The notes beneath the pieces were generated by a model. That model saw only the letters and a list, made by a program, of their open reading frames with translations, was not told the origin of the DNA and did not search any database. Of a DNA stretch of 10,577 nt, positions 4,773-10,551 are shown piece by piece (the stretch's first letter is position 1; every line of letters starts with the position of its first letter). Both the position numbers and the translations under genes were made by a program. The stretch is from CAZEID01 sp964512075 (GTDB taxonomy: Bacteria; Patescibacteriota; WWE3; 9FT-COMBO-53-11): the NCBI GenBank assembly GCA_964512075.1, contig CAZEID010000031.1:1-10577 (forward strand). Direction: 5' to 3'.

Positions 4773-5975
4773 ATGCTCTGGGCCCCGTTTCTTCATCTCT
4801 ACCAGCCCCCGACTCAGTTTCCGGGAGTGCTAAAAAAGATTGCGGAAGAGTCCTACGTTCCCCTGATTTCATTCTTGGAGAGAAATCCCAAAGCTAGGGT
4901 TACTCTTAACATCAGCGCTTCTCTGACCGAACAGCTTAAGCGGGCCGGTTTCGGCGATGTATTGGTTAGTCTCCGGAGACTGGCAGAGAAAGGGCAGGTG
5001 GAGCTGACCGGATCGGCCGCTTACCACCCTTTGCTTTCCCGAATTCCCTTCTCGGAGATCAGCCGCCAAGTGCAACTGAACGAAGAGATCAATCGTCGGT
5101 ACTTTGGCGGAGTTTACAAGCCCCGGGGCTTTTTTCCTCCCGAAATGGCTTACTCGAGAAAGGTTGGGGATGCCGTGGCAGAGCTTGGGTACGAGTGGAT
5201 TCTGGTGGAGGATTGCTGCTCTTCTATCCAGCCGCCGAGGTTCAATGCGATTTACCGCTTGGATAAGCTGAATCTGGCGGTTTTCTTCCGGCACAAAAAA
5301 CTTTCGCTGGCGATTGCTTTTAGCCAGGTTCGAACTGCGGATGAGTTTGAAGCGCTGGCCCAAAAGGAACTTAAGGGAGACGACTTTATCCTAACAGCGA
5401 TGGATGGGGAGACTTTCGGCCACCACCATCAGGATGGGTTTGAGATCTTGGAGGAGCTCTATTCCCGGTTAGGAAGTGCTACCGTTTCGGAGTTGCTCTC
5501 CCGCTACCCCCCGGGGGAGGAGAACGACCCGATGGAATCGACTTGGGCGGCGAGCTACGCCGATTGCAAGCGGGGGGCAATTTACCCCCGTTGGGATCAT
5601 CCAGGGAGCTTTCTCCATCCCAAGCAGTGGGAGCTCTACCGTTTGGCTTTGACCGTCGTAGAGGGTTACCCCCACCAGATTTCTGCCCGATTTGCGGACG
5701 AGAGGGCTCGTGGGCATCTAACCGCTGATCAGCAGCGGTGGCTGAAAGCTCGGGAGCTGCTGGATAAAGGTCTCCACTCCGACCAGTTTTGGTGGGCGTC
5801 CCACAATCCGCATTGGCACCCGACAATGGTGCAAAAAGGGGCAAAACTGCTTTTGGAAGCTGTCCTTAACACTCCGGAAGTATCGGAATCCGAGGAGAAG
5901 CGCGCGCGGGATCTTTATCGGGAGATCACCACCGAGGGGATTAAGCGCTATGGTCGGGAACCGATAATTGGGTAG
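4773..5975 (+). CDS. Glycoside hydrolase family 57 protein (copy A)
   Basis: A 400-residue cytoplasmic GH57-type (beta/alpha)7-barrel enzyme acting on alpha-glucans. The five family regions are visible: region 1 HLYQP (8-12), region 2 GQVELTGSAAYHPLL (74-88), region 3 GFFPPEMAY (119-127) with Glu124 as probable nucleophile, region 4 TAMDGETFGHH (208-218) with Asp211 as probable acid, and region 5 LHSDQFWWAS (334-343). Region 1 is usually HxHQP; here the second His is Tyr. It resembles the COG1449 alpha-amylase-like branch more than the GH57 branching enzymes, but amylase, glucanotransferase and branching activities cannot be told apart by eye. Only three bases separate it from the S23 stop, and no Shine-Dalgarno is present, consistent with the S23 cassette having landed directly in front of it. 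Copy B at 6064 is its paralogue. Confidence 0.88.
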   Translation: MLWAPFLHLYQPPTQFPGVLKKIAEESYVPLISFLERNPKARVTLNISASLTEQLKRAGFGDVLVSLRRLAEKGQVELTGSAAYHPLLSRIPFSEISRQVQLNEEINRRYFGGVYKPRGFFPPEMAYSRKVGDAVAELGYEWILVEDCCSSIQPPRFNAIYRLDKLNLAVFFRHKKLSLAIAFSQVRTADEFEALAQKELKGDDFILTAMDGETFGHHHQDGFEILEELYSRLGSATVSELLSRYPPGEENDPMESTWAASYADCKRGAIYPRWDHPGSFLHPKQWELYRLALTVVEGYPHQISARFADERARGHLTADQQRWLKARELLDKGLHSDQFWWASHNPHWHPTMVQKGAKLLLEAVLNTPEVSESEEKRARDLYREITTEGIKRYGREPIIG

Positions 5976-5978
5976 AAT
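5973..5978 (+). promoter_or_regulatory. Possible -10 box over the copy A stop codon
   Basis: TAGAAT overlaps the TAG stop and lies seven bases before the ATG of the GH57 start fragment at 5986. No -35 is evident. It may be a fossil or a weak internal promoter for the downstream GH57-kinase-PHP genes. Confidence 0.25.
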
Positions 5979-5985
5979 CGATTAG

Positions 5986-6051
5986 ATGCTTTGGGCGAGT
6001 TTTCTCCACCGCTGTCAGGCGCAATTCGCCCAGAGAAAGGCTAGACTTTAA
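5986..6051 (+). pseudogene. Remnant of a GH57 N-terminus
   Basis: A 21-codon frame reads MLWASFLHRCQAQFAQRKAR then Leu and TAA. Its first 11 residues match the start of GH57 copy A (MLWAPFLHLYQ) at eight positions and copy B (MYWANFLHFYQ) less closely. Many of the base differences from copy A over this stretch are at third codon positions. The frame is in phase with copy B but two stops lie between. It is best read as the broken start of an extra GH57 gene lost between the two survivors, or as a duplicated copy of the start region. Confidence 0.5.
5989..6035 (+). other. Long imperfect hairpin in front of GH57 copy B
   Basis: Bases 5989-6001 pair with 6023-6035 to give a 13-bp stem (two G-T pairs) around a 21-base loop. 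The left arm is the start codon region of the GH57 remnant, and the right arm is its inverted repeat. There is no T-tract after it, so it is not a standard terminator. It could fold in the leader of copy B mRNA. Confidence 0.55.
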
Positions 6052-6063
6052 CGTAAATAAACA

Positions 6064-7401
6064 ATGTACTGGGCCAACTTCCTTCACTTTTACCAGCCGC
6101 CCACCCAGAAGAAGGTTTGGGTGGATCGGATCACCAAGGAATCCTACCGGCGGATTTTAAAGGGGTTGTTAGATAATCCTAAGGCTTTTATCACTTTCAA
6201 CATTAACGGGGTTCTTTTTGACCTTTGGCAGGAGTTTGGCCACACTGACGTGATTAAGATGGTGGGAGAATTGCTCCAGCGCGGGCAGATTGAGCTGACG
6301 GGATCGGCCAAGTTTCACCCGCTTCTGCCGAAGATTCCGCCGGAGGAAGTTCAGCGTCAAATCGAGCTAAACACCGAAACTCTCCGGCGGTACTTGGGCG
6401 ACGTTTACCAGCCGAAGGGTTTCTTTCCCCCGGAGATGGCTTACGATGCTAATTTGGCAAAGGTGGTTAAGGAGATGGGTTTTACCTGGATCATCGCCGA
6501 AGAGCTCTCTCACCCGAAAGGTGTAAGTTATGACCGGATTTACCAGGAGGAGGAGTCGGGAATTATAATCTTCTTCCGGGAGCGCGAAATCTCCTACAAG
6601 ATCCTTTCGGGTCAGTTAGGGACGGGGAAGCTTTTTCTAGAAGCGCTGGGGGAGCGGGTGACTAAGAACGAGTACCTCCTTACGGCGATGGATGGGGAGA
6701 CTTTCGGCCACCACCGGCCGGGGATGGATCGGGCGCTGTTGGAGTTGTTGTCCCTTCCCGAAGTGCCGACGGTTTTGCTTTCTCAGCTGCCGGAGAAGTT
6801 TCCCCAAGTGGAGAGAGTGCGAGCGCGGCCCTCAACTTGGGCTCTAATGGAGAAGGATTTGGAGAAGAAAGTGCCATTTGCGCGTTGGGACGATCCAGAC
6901 AACGAAATCCACCAACTCCAGTGGCAATTGACGGAAATGGCAATCCGGGCGGTGCGCGAATCCCGAGACCCCGGAAAGGCGCGGGAGATGTTGGACCGGG
7001 CCCTCCACTCCGACCAATATTGGTGGGCTTCGGCCCGTCCTTGGTGGTCCTTAGAGATGATTGAGCGGGGGGCGTTTGAGCTGAAGGAGACGGTGCTCGC
7101 AGTGCCTGATGCTTCCGAGGAGGTCAAGCAGAAAGCTCAAGAGCTTTACTACGCGATTCTCACCACCGGTTTCGCTTGGCAAAGGGAGGGGCGGGTGGAG
7201 GAGATGGCGCGGGTGGAAGATGAAGAGATTCGGATGCATACGGACGCGGCGCTCCCAGGTCTGCCGAAAGAGGAGATCGAAAAGATTATCGCCCACATTC
7301 AGCAGGAGCTCGAGGAAGTGGCCCGCCAGCAGGAGTTCGAGCGCGCGGCTTTGTTGCGCGATCGAATTCGGGAGCTTCGGAGTTATATCGAGAAAAAGTA
7401 G
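6064..7401 (+). CDS. GH57 glycoside hydrolase with C-terminal UVR domain (copy B)
   Basis: A 445-residue protein. Residues 1-365 align along their length with copy A: HFYQP (8-12), GQIELTGSAKFHPLL (74-88), GFFPPEMAY (119-127, probable nucleophile Glu124), LTAMDGETFGHH (206-217, probable acid Asp210) and LHSDQYWWAS (314-323). After a charged linker, residues 403-440 form a UvrB/UvrC-type UVR motif: a helix with EEIEKIIAHIQQ, then QQEFERAALLRDRIRELRSYI. That helical hairpin mediates protein-protein contacts in UvrB-UvrC and occurs in Clp-associated McsA, so here it may recruit a partner; copy A lacks it. Catalytic residues look intact, so it should act on alpha-glucan. No Shine-Dalgarno precedes the ATG. 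The kinase-like gene begins four bases after its TAG, suggesting one transcript and coupled translation. Confidence 0.88.
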   Translation: MYWANFLHFYQPPTQKKVWVDRITKESYRRILKGLLDNPKAFITFNINGVLFDLWQEFGHTDVIKMVGELLQRGQIELTGSAKFHPLLPKIPPEEVQRQIELNTETLRRYLGDVYQPKGFFPPEMAYDANLAKVVKEMGFTWIIAEELSHPKGVSYDRIYQEEESGIIIFFREREISYKILSGQLGTGKLFLEALGERVTKNEYLLTAMDGETFGHHRPGMDRALLELLSLPEVPTVLLSQLPEKFPQVERVRARPSTWALMEKDLEKKVPFARWDDPDNEIHQLQWQLTEMAIRAVRESRDPGKAREMLDRALHSDQYWWASARPWWSLEMIERGAFELKETVLAVPDASEEVKQKAQELYYAILTTGFAWQREGRVEEMARVEDEEIRMHTDAALPGLPKEEIEKIIAHIQQELEEVARQQEFERAALLRDRIRELRSYIEKK

Positions 7402-7405
7402 TCGA

Positions 7406-8332
7406 ATGACCTATCAGGAAATTTTCCAGCCCCTCTTTGAGAAGTTAGGGTTCAACCCCTTAAAATTTTTTCGGGAAGGCCCCCGTTTTTTTGTGGTCGG
7501 GGGGGAGTACCGGCAGGAGCGGGTCGTTTTTAAATCGGACGTCGAGAAGCTCAAGACGCAATTGCCGAAGGCGAAGATGCGGCTCCGCGGCGAAGCTTTC
7601 TTCCTGGAAGTCGCGCAGCTAGAGCATGTTCCCCGGTTCTTTGCCAAGGGGACGCACCGGGGTTATTTTTGGGTAATTGAAGAGTGGGTACCAGGAGAGT
7701 CGCAGGAATTGGGAGAGAGTCCCTTTCTCTTTAAGCCCACTTTTTTCACGACCGAGAATCTGCGAACTGTTTTGGGTTTTTGGAAGGCGCTTCACGAATT
7801 GCCGCGGACCAACCGCACGGCTGGTTTTCGGTATTTTCAGGAGAAGATCGCCCGGAGGTACACTTTAGCGGACTACGCCTCTTTGGCTACTTTCGGGAAA
7901 GAAAGTTTGGTTGGTGCGGCTCAGCTGCGGCAGATTGGCGATTTTGTCGAAAAGAACCGGCGGTTTTTTGACGCCCACCAAACCGTGATTACCCACCACG
8001 AATTCTTTGCCCCCCATATCTTTATAAACCGCCCCGAGCTGAATGTGATTGACTGGGAGAATGTCGGATGGGGGAACCCAGCTTATGATTTCACCGAGCT
8101 TTGGATGCGCAGCGTCCTCTACCCCGAGTTCCAACAGGAGCTGGAACACCGCTTCCGCCGGCAGCAGCCTGATCCGGAAGTTTTTGACCAGCTCTTTCGG
8201 ATTGAGCGGGTTCTTCAGGGTTTGGGGAATCTGCAGCTTTTTGCGACGACCCAGATTAAGGAAGAACAGCGGGTGGCGGATCGGATGAAAGAGTTCCTTT
8301 GGAGGCAGCTCGAGGAGGCTTTGGCAAGTTAG
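7406..8332 (+). CDS. Aminoglycoside/choline-kinase-fold protein with degenerate active site
   Basis: A 308-residue protein of the APH/choline kinase (phosphotransferase) superfamily. Lys43 in VVFKS is the likely ATP-binding lysine. WVIEEWVPGE (89-98) matches the hinge. NVIDWENVGWGNPAYDFTELW (213-233) is a well-kept metal-binding (DFG-equivalent) segment with Asp216. The catalytic loop, normally HGDxxxxN, reads HHEFFAPH (197-204): Gly, catalytic Asp and Asn have become His, Glu and His. It may therefore be a weak or altered kinase, or a binding pseudokinase. I chose ATG at 7406, four bases after the GH57 stop; the frame is open upstream but overlaps the GH57 gene. It lies between a GH57 enzyme and a PHP phosphoesterase, so a sugar substrate such as maltose is conceivable, but it lacks the length of known maltokinases. 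Confidence 0.75.
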   Translation: MTYQEIFQPLFEKLGFNPLKFFREGPRFFVVGGEYRQERVVFKSDVEKLKTQLPKAKMRLRGEAFFLEVAQLEHVPRFFAKGTHRGYFWVIEEWVPGESQELGESPFLFKPTFFTTENLRTVLGFWKALHELPRTNRTAGFRYFQEKIARRYTLADYASLATFGKESLVGAAQLRQIGDFVEKNRRFFDAHQTVITHHEFFAPHIFINRPELNVIDWENVGWGNPAYDFTELWMRSVLYPEFQQELEHRFRRQQPDPEVFDQLFRIERVLQGLGNLQLFATTQIKEEQRVADRMKEFLWRQLEEALAS

Positions 8333-9523
8333 GTGCGCACTTCCGCTGAAACCGTCCGGAAAACTGATCTGCACCCATTTCACTTTCAGGGGGTCCTTCC
8401 TTTGGGGGGAGATCAGGACGCGGCTTTTACGGCGCGGGAGATTGTGGATTGGGTCGAGCGGTTTGGTGTTTTTACCCGCTTCGTTTTGGGGTCCCACCCG
8501 CCGGGTTTTTTCCGGATTAAAACTAAACTTTCTCCGGAGGAATATCTGGACGGGTTGAAAAGTTATATTGAGGGAGTCCGGCCGCACTTCTCGGGAAGGA
8601 TCTTCCGGGGAATCGAATGCGATTTGCGAATTGAGCGCGGCGGAAAGTTCTCTTTTACTCCGGGAGAAGCACTGCTCTCTCGATTTGATCCAGAAGTGCC
8701 TCTAATCGCGTTGCATTTCCACTCTTCTCTGACTTACGCAGGGTTGTTCGAGTTGGAGATTGGTGATTTGGTCGGCGCTTTAAATTGGGCAATTCAGTCT
8801 GGCCGTTTTGCGATTCTCGGTCATCCCTTCGATCTTCTGGATAGGATCTGGAAGGAGAGCCCCGCAAGCTTTGAGCAATTAGCAAACCTCGCTCGGGAGC
8901 GGAAAGTGGCGTTCGAAATTAATGCCGATAAGGGTTTTGTCGCCCCAGTTCTAGAGAGACTAGTCGCAAATGGGAATCTTTTTTCCTTCGGCGGTGACTT
9001 GCACTCCTTTTCCCATTGGTTGAAGCGGGAGCCGCGAGGTTTAAAGGTTCCGCTGATCAAGCGCCAGCTAGTGGGGAGGGTTCTAGGTTTGACGCGCGAA
9101 GCAGCTGATTTCGAGAAGGATTTTTGGCGGGAGATGGATCGGTTGATTTGGCACTTACCATACCCTAGCGTGAGGAGGTGGGTGGTGAGGGACCGAGCGA
9201 TTAACCTCTACCGATCTTGTCCTAGCGCCGAGGCCTTTGATTGTCAACTCCAAGATTTAATATTGGTCTTTAGCCCAGCGGACCGCCGGTGGGTGGAAAG
9301 CGGCTTGCGGAAGCTAAATCGAATTTACCGCCGGTGGGGTGGGGAAATCCGCCCTGAGGAGCGGCGACAGGCGGAAAAATGCTTTTTGACCGCACCACTA
9401 ACAGTCCACGAGCGGGCGGTTTACGTCCGCTACTTAAAAGCGGCGAAAGATCTGGGGCTTAAGGAGGAACAGCTAATAAATAGTTGGGAAACGTCCGAAT
9501 TGGAGCAGTTTTTCTCCCGTTGA
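8333..9523 (+). CDS. PHP-domain metal-dependent phosphoesterase
   Basis: A 396-residue protein whose first 235 residues carry the PHP-domain metal ligands in order: DLHPFH (12-17), GIECD with Glu95 (93-97), ALHFH (126-130), LGHPFD with His164 (162-167) and GGDLHSF with Asp222 and His224 (220-226). PHP domains usually hydrolyse phosphomonoesters, such as histidinol phosphate, or nucleotides, with three metals. The last 150 residues form an Arg- and Trp-rich helical extension of unknown nature. The GTG start directly follows the TAG of the kinase-like gene, in the same reading frame; GAGGAGG at 8312-8318 is a good Shine-Dalgarno but 14 bases away. The pairing with a kinase-fold protein suggests opposing phosphorylation and dephosphorylation of one sugar or protein (inference). 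No T-tract terminator follows its stop directly. Confidence 0.78.
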   Translation: MRTSAETVRKTDLHPFHFQGVLPLGGDQDAAFTAREIVDWVERFGVFTRFVLGSHPPGFFRIKTKLSPEEYLDGLKSYIEGVRPHFSGRIFRGIECDLRIERGGKFSFTPGEALLSRFDPEVPLIALHFHSSLTYAGLFELEIGDLVGALNWAIQSGRFAILGHPFDLLDRIWKESPASFEQLANLARERKVAFEINADKGFVAPVLERLVANGNLFSFGGDLHSFSHWLKREPRGLKVPLIKRQLVGRVLGLTREAADFEKDFWREMDRLIWHLPYPSVRRWVVRDRAINLYRSCPSAEAFDCQLQDLILVFSPADRRWVESGLRKLNRIYRRWGGEIRPEERRQAEKCFLTAPLTVHERAVYVRYLKAAKDLGLKEEQLINSWETSELEQFFSR

Positions 9524-9632
9524 AGGATTATAGAGTAAATATATTACTCTTGCGCTGGGTTAAAATTTCCAACTTGTAAGAAGCTGTGTTGGTGGGAGGA
9601 TTTTCCGCCCGCGAGAGGTAGTATTTCCTTCC

Positions 9633-9661
9633 TTGACATTGGTTTCCCTCTTAGGTAGACT
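9633..9661 (+). promoter_or_regulatory. Promoter TTGACA-N17-TAGACT
   Basis: A perfect -35 (9633-9638) and a 4-of-6 -10 (9656-9661) with optimal 17-base spacing. The expected start, near 9668, is the first base of a terminator hairpin. Confidence 0.55.
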
Positions 9662-9667
9662 TTTCTT

Positions 9668-9694
9668 GACTCTGGGCGGAAAGAGTCTTTTTTT
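9668..9694 (+). terminator. Rho-independent terminator or attenuator before secE
   Basis: GACTCT (9668-9673) pairs with AGAGTC (9682-9687) around an eight-base loop and is followed by seven T residues. It can end the glucan/PHP transcript coming from the left. Confidence 0.75.
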
Positions 9695-9728
9695 GTTTAG
9701 GGCTGTGAGCTTAGAAGAATTTAAGCTC

Positions 9729-9734
9729 TAAGAT
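9729..9734 (+). promoter_or_regulatory. Possible -10 for leaderless secE
   Basis: TAAGAT (4 of 6) lies six bases before the secE ATG, which has no Shine-Dalgarno. The -35 region is unremarkable and occupied by a hairpin. Confidence 0.3.
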
Positions 9735-9740
9735 CTAAAG

Positions 9741-9926
9741 ATGCGACGCATCATTAATTTTCTAAAAGAGGCCTGGGTGGAGTTGGGAAAAGTGGTTTGG
9801 CCTTCCAAAAATCAGACTGTGCGCTTGACCGTAGCGGTCTTGGCAGTTACTTTCGGCGTGGCGGGACTGACCGCGGCGCTGGATTACCTGTTTAATCGGA
9901 TGTTGAACTTTCTGGTAGAGAAATAA
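9741..9926 (+). CDS. secE: Preprotein translocase subunit SecE
   Basis: A 61-residue single-span SecE, the clamp-like subunit that stabilises SecY in the SecYEG channel of the inner membrane. The cytoplasmic amphipathic part carries the signature FLKEAWVELGKVVWPSKNQT (residues 7-26), with the conserved Trp-Pro turn. One membrane helix covers about residues 28-48. The length is normal for single-span bacterial SecE. Its stop TAA overlaps the nusG ATG by one base, the usual secE-nusG pairing, and implies coupled translation. The start lacks a Shine-Dalgarno but has a -10-like box six bases upstream. Confidence 0.95.
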   Translation: MRRIINFLKEAWVELGKVVWPSKNQTVRLTVAVLAVTFGVAGLTAALDYLFNRMLNFLVEK

Positions 9927-10453
9927 TGGCCGAATTGCGCTGGTACGTCGTTCATACTTACTCCGGTCACGAGCAGAAGGTTGCGGACGCACTAAAGCAG
10001 CGGGTCGAAGCCTTTAATCTTAAGGAACTCTTCGGGGAGATTCTGGTGCCGACTCAGGAGAAGATCGTGATTGATGCGGGGAAGAAGAAAACCATTCGGG
10101 AGCGCCTTTTTCCGGGGTACGTGATGATCCAGATGATTTTGACTGATGAGACTTGGGGGGTGGTGCGAAATACCACCGGGGTGACCGGTTTTGTGGGAGT
10201 AGGGGCGAAGCCAACGCCGCTTCCAGAGCACGAGGTGGAAGCGATTCTCAAGTTTACCCAGATGGAGGCGCCGAAGTTTGAGCTTAACTTCAAAGTCGGC
10301 GAAACGGTCAAGGTTATCGATGGGCCCTTCACGGATTTTCTGGGCAAGGTGGATGAGATCGATGAGGAGAAGGGCAAGGTTAAGGTGCTGGTCTCCGTCT
10401 TCGGACGGGAAACACCCATCGAGCTCGACTTTTTGCAAGTTTCCCGATTATGA
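9926..10453 (+). CDS. nusG: Transcription termination/antitermination protein NusG
   Basis: A 175-residue two-domain elongation factor that binds RNA polymerase through its N-terminal NGN domain and links it to Rho or ribosomal S10 through its C-terminal KOW domain. The NGN domain (about 3-115) begins RWYVVHTYSGHEQKVA and holds LFPGYVMIQM (61-70) and VRNTTGVTGFVG (80-91). The KOW domain (about 122-175) has GETVKVIDGPFTDFLGKV (125-142) and ends FLQVSRL. The length is typical. rplK is the usual next gene but is not seen: the following 124 bases hold a NusG-tail-like fragment and a heptad array, so the classic secE-nusG-rplK order is interrupted or displaced. It overlaps secE upstream and an ATGA-coupled short frame downstream. 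Confidence 0.96.
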   Translation: MAELRWYVVHTYSGHEQKVADALKQRVEAFNLKELFGEILVPTQEKIVIDAGKKKTIRERLFPGYVMIQMILTDETWGVVRNTTGVTGFVGVGAKPTPLPEHEVEAILKFTQMEAPKFELNFKVGETVKVIDGPFTDFLGKVDEIDEEKGKVKVLVSVFGRETPIELDFLQVSRL

Positions 10454-10518
10454 GGAAACGCAGCGAAAAGCTAGGTTTCCGAAGGAAGCCGTCCTTCCTC
10501 CAGGTAAGTCGGCTCTAG
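10450..10518 (+). pseudogene. Short frame repeating the NusG C-terminus
   Basis: ATG at 10450 overlaps the nusG TGA (ATGA) and opens 22 codons starting MRKRSEKLGFRRKP and ending SFLQVSRL before TAG. The last seven residues equal the NusG end. All seven codons encode the same residue, and six differ by synonymous changes, including TCC versus AGT for Ser and TTA versus CTC for Leu. Upstream, F, R and P of FGRETP also align. It reads as the decayed 3' end of a second nusG, or as a recombination footprint. A translated micropeptide is a weaker alternative. Two hairpins, 10454-10480 and 10481-10497, lie inside it without a T-tract. Confidence 0.4.
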
Positions 10519-10550
10519 TGGGTAGTAGACGGTCCGCAGTTAACGGTTAG
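10516..10550 (+). repeat. Heptad array at the right edge
   Basis: Five 7-base units beginning TAGTGGG/TAGTAGA (10516-10529), which match 4360-4373 at 13 of 14 bases. The array ends one base before an ATG at 10552, as the array before the S23 gene ends one base before its GTG. Confidence 0.5.
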
Positions 10551-10551
10551 A

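Larger units (their letters stand above)
9524..9740 (+). promoter_or_regulatory. Regulatory gap before secE
   Basis: This 217-base gap has no gene, and I found no tRNA or L33 gene in it, although those are common near secE. It contains a 7-bp hairpin AGAGTAA/TTACTCT (9532-9550) just after the PHP stop, a TAAAAT box (9561-9566), a TTGACA-N17-TAGACT promoter, a terminator, and a second hairpin GAGCTTA/TAAGCTC (9707-9728) ending right before a -10-like TAAGAT. Confidence 0.5.

Noticed and set aside
7109..7405. Upstream extension of the kinase-like frame by 99 codons
   Set aside because: It overlaps the well-supported 3' end of the GH57-UVR gene in another frame and is Arg/Ser-rich shadow sequence; ATG at 7406 gives the natural protein start.
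7865..8587. 240-residue minus-strand frame opposite the kinase-like and PHP genes
   Set aside because: Long only because of the codon bias of the real genes; it spans the junction of two sense genes and has no family motif.
1992..9702. TTGTTTAGG recurring next to terminators (near 1994, 2689 and 9693)
   Set aside because: Only nine bases, partly formed by the T-tracts themselves; three occurrences are too few to call a motif without a genome-wide count.
9524..9740. tRNA-Trp or rpmG gene, often found before secE
   Set aside because: No cloverleaf with a T-loop GTTCGA-type motif and no L33 frame could be found in the gap.
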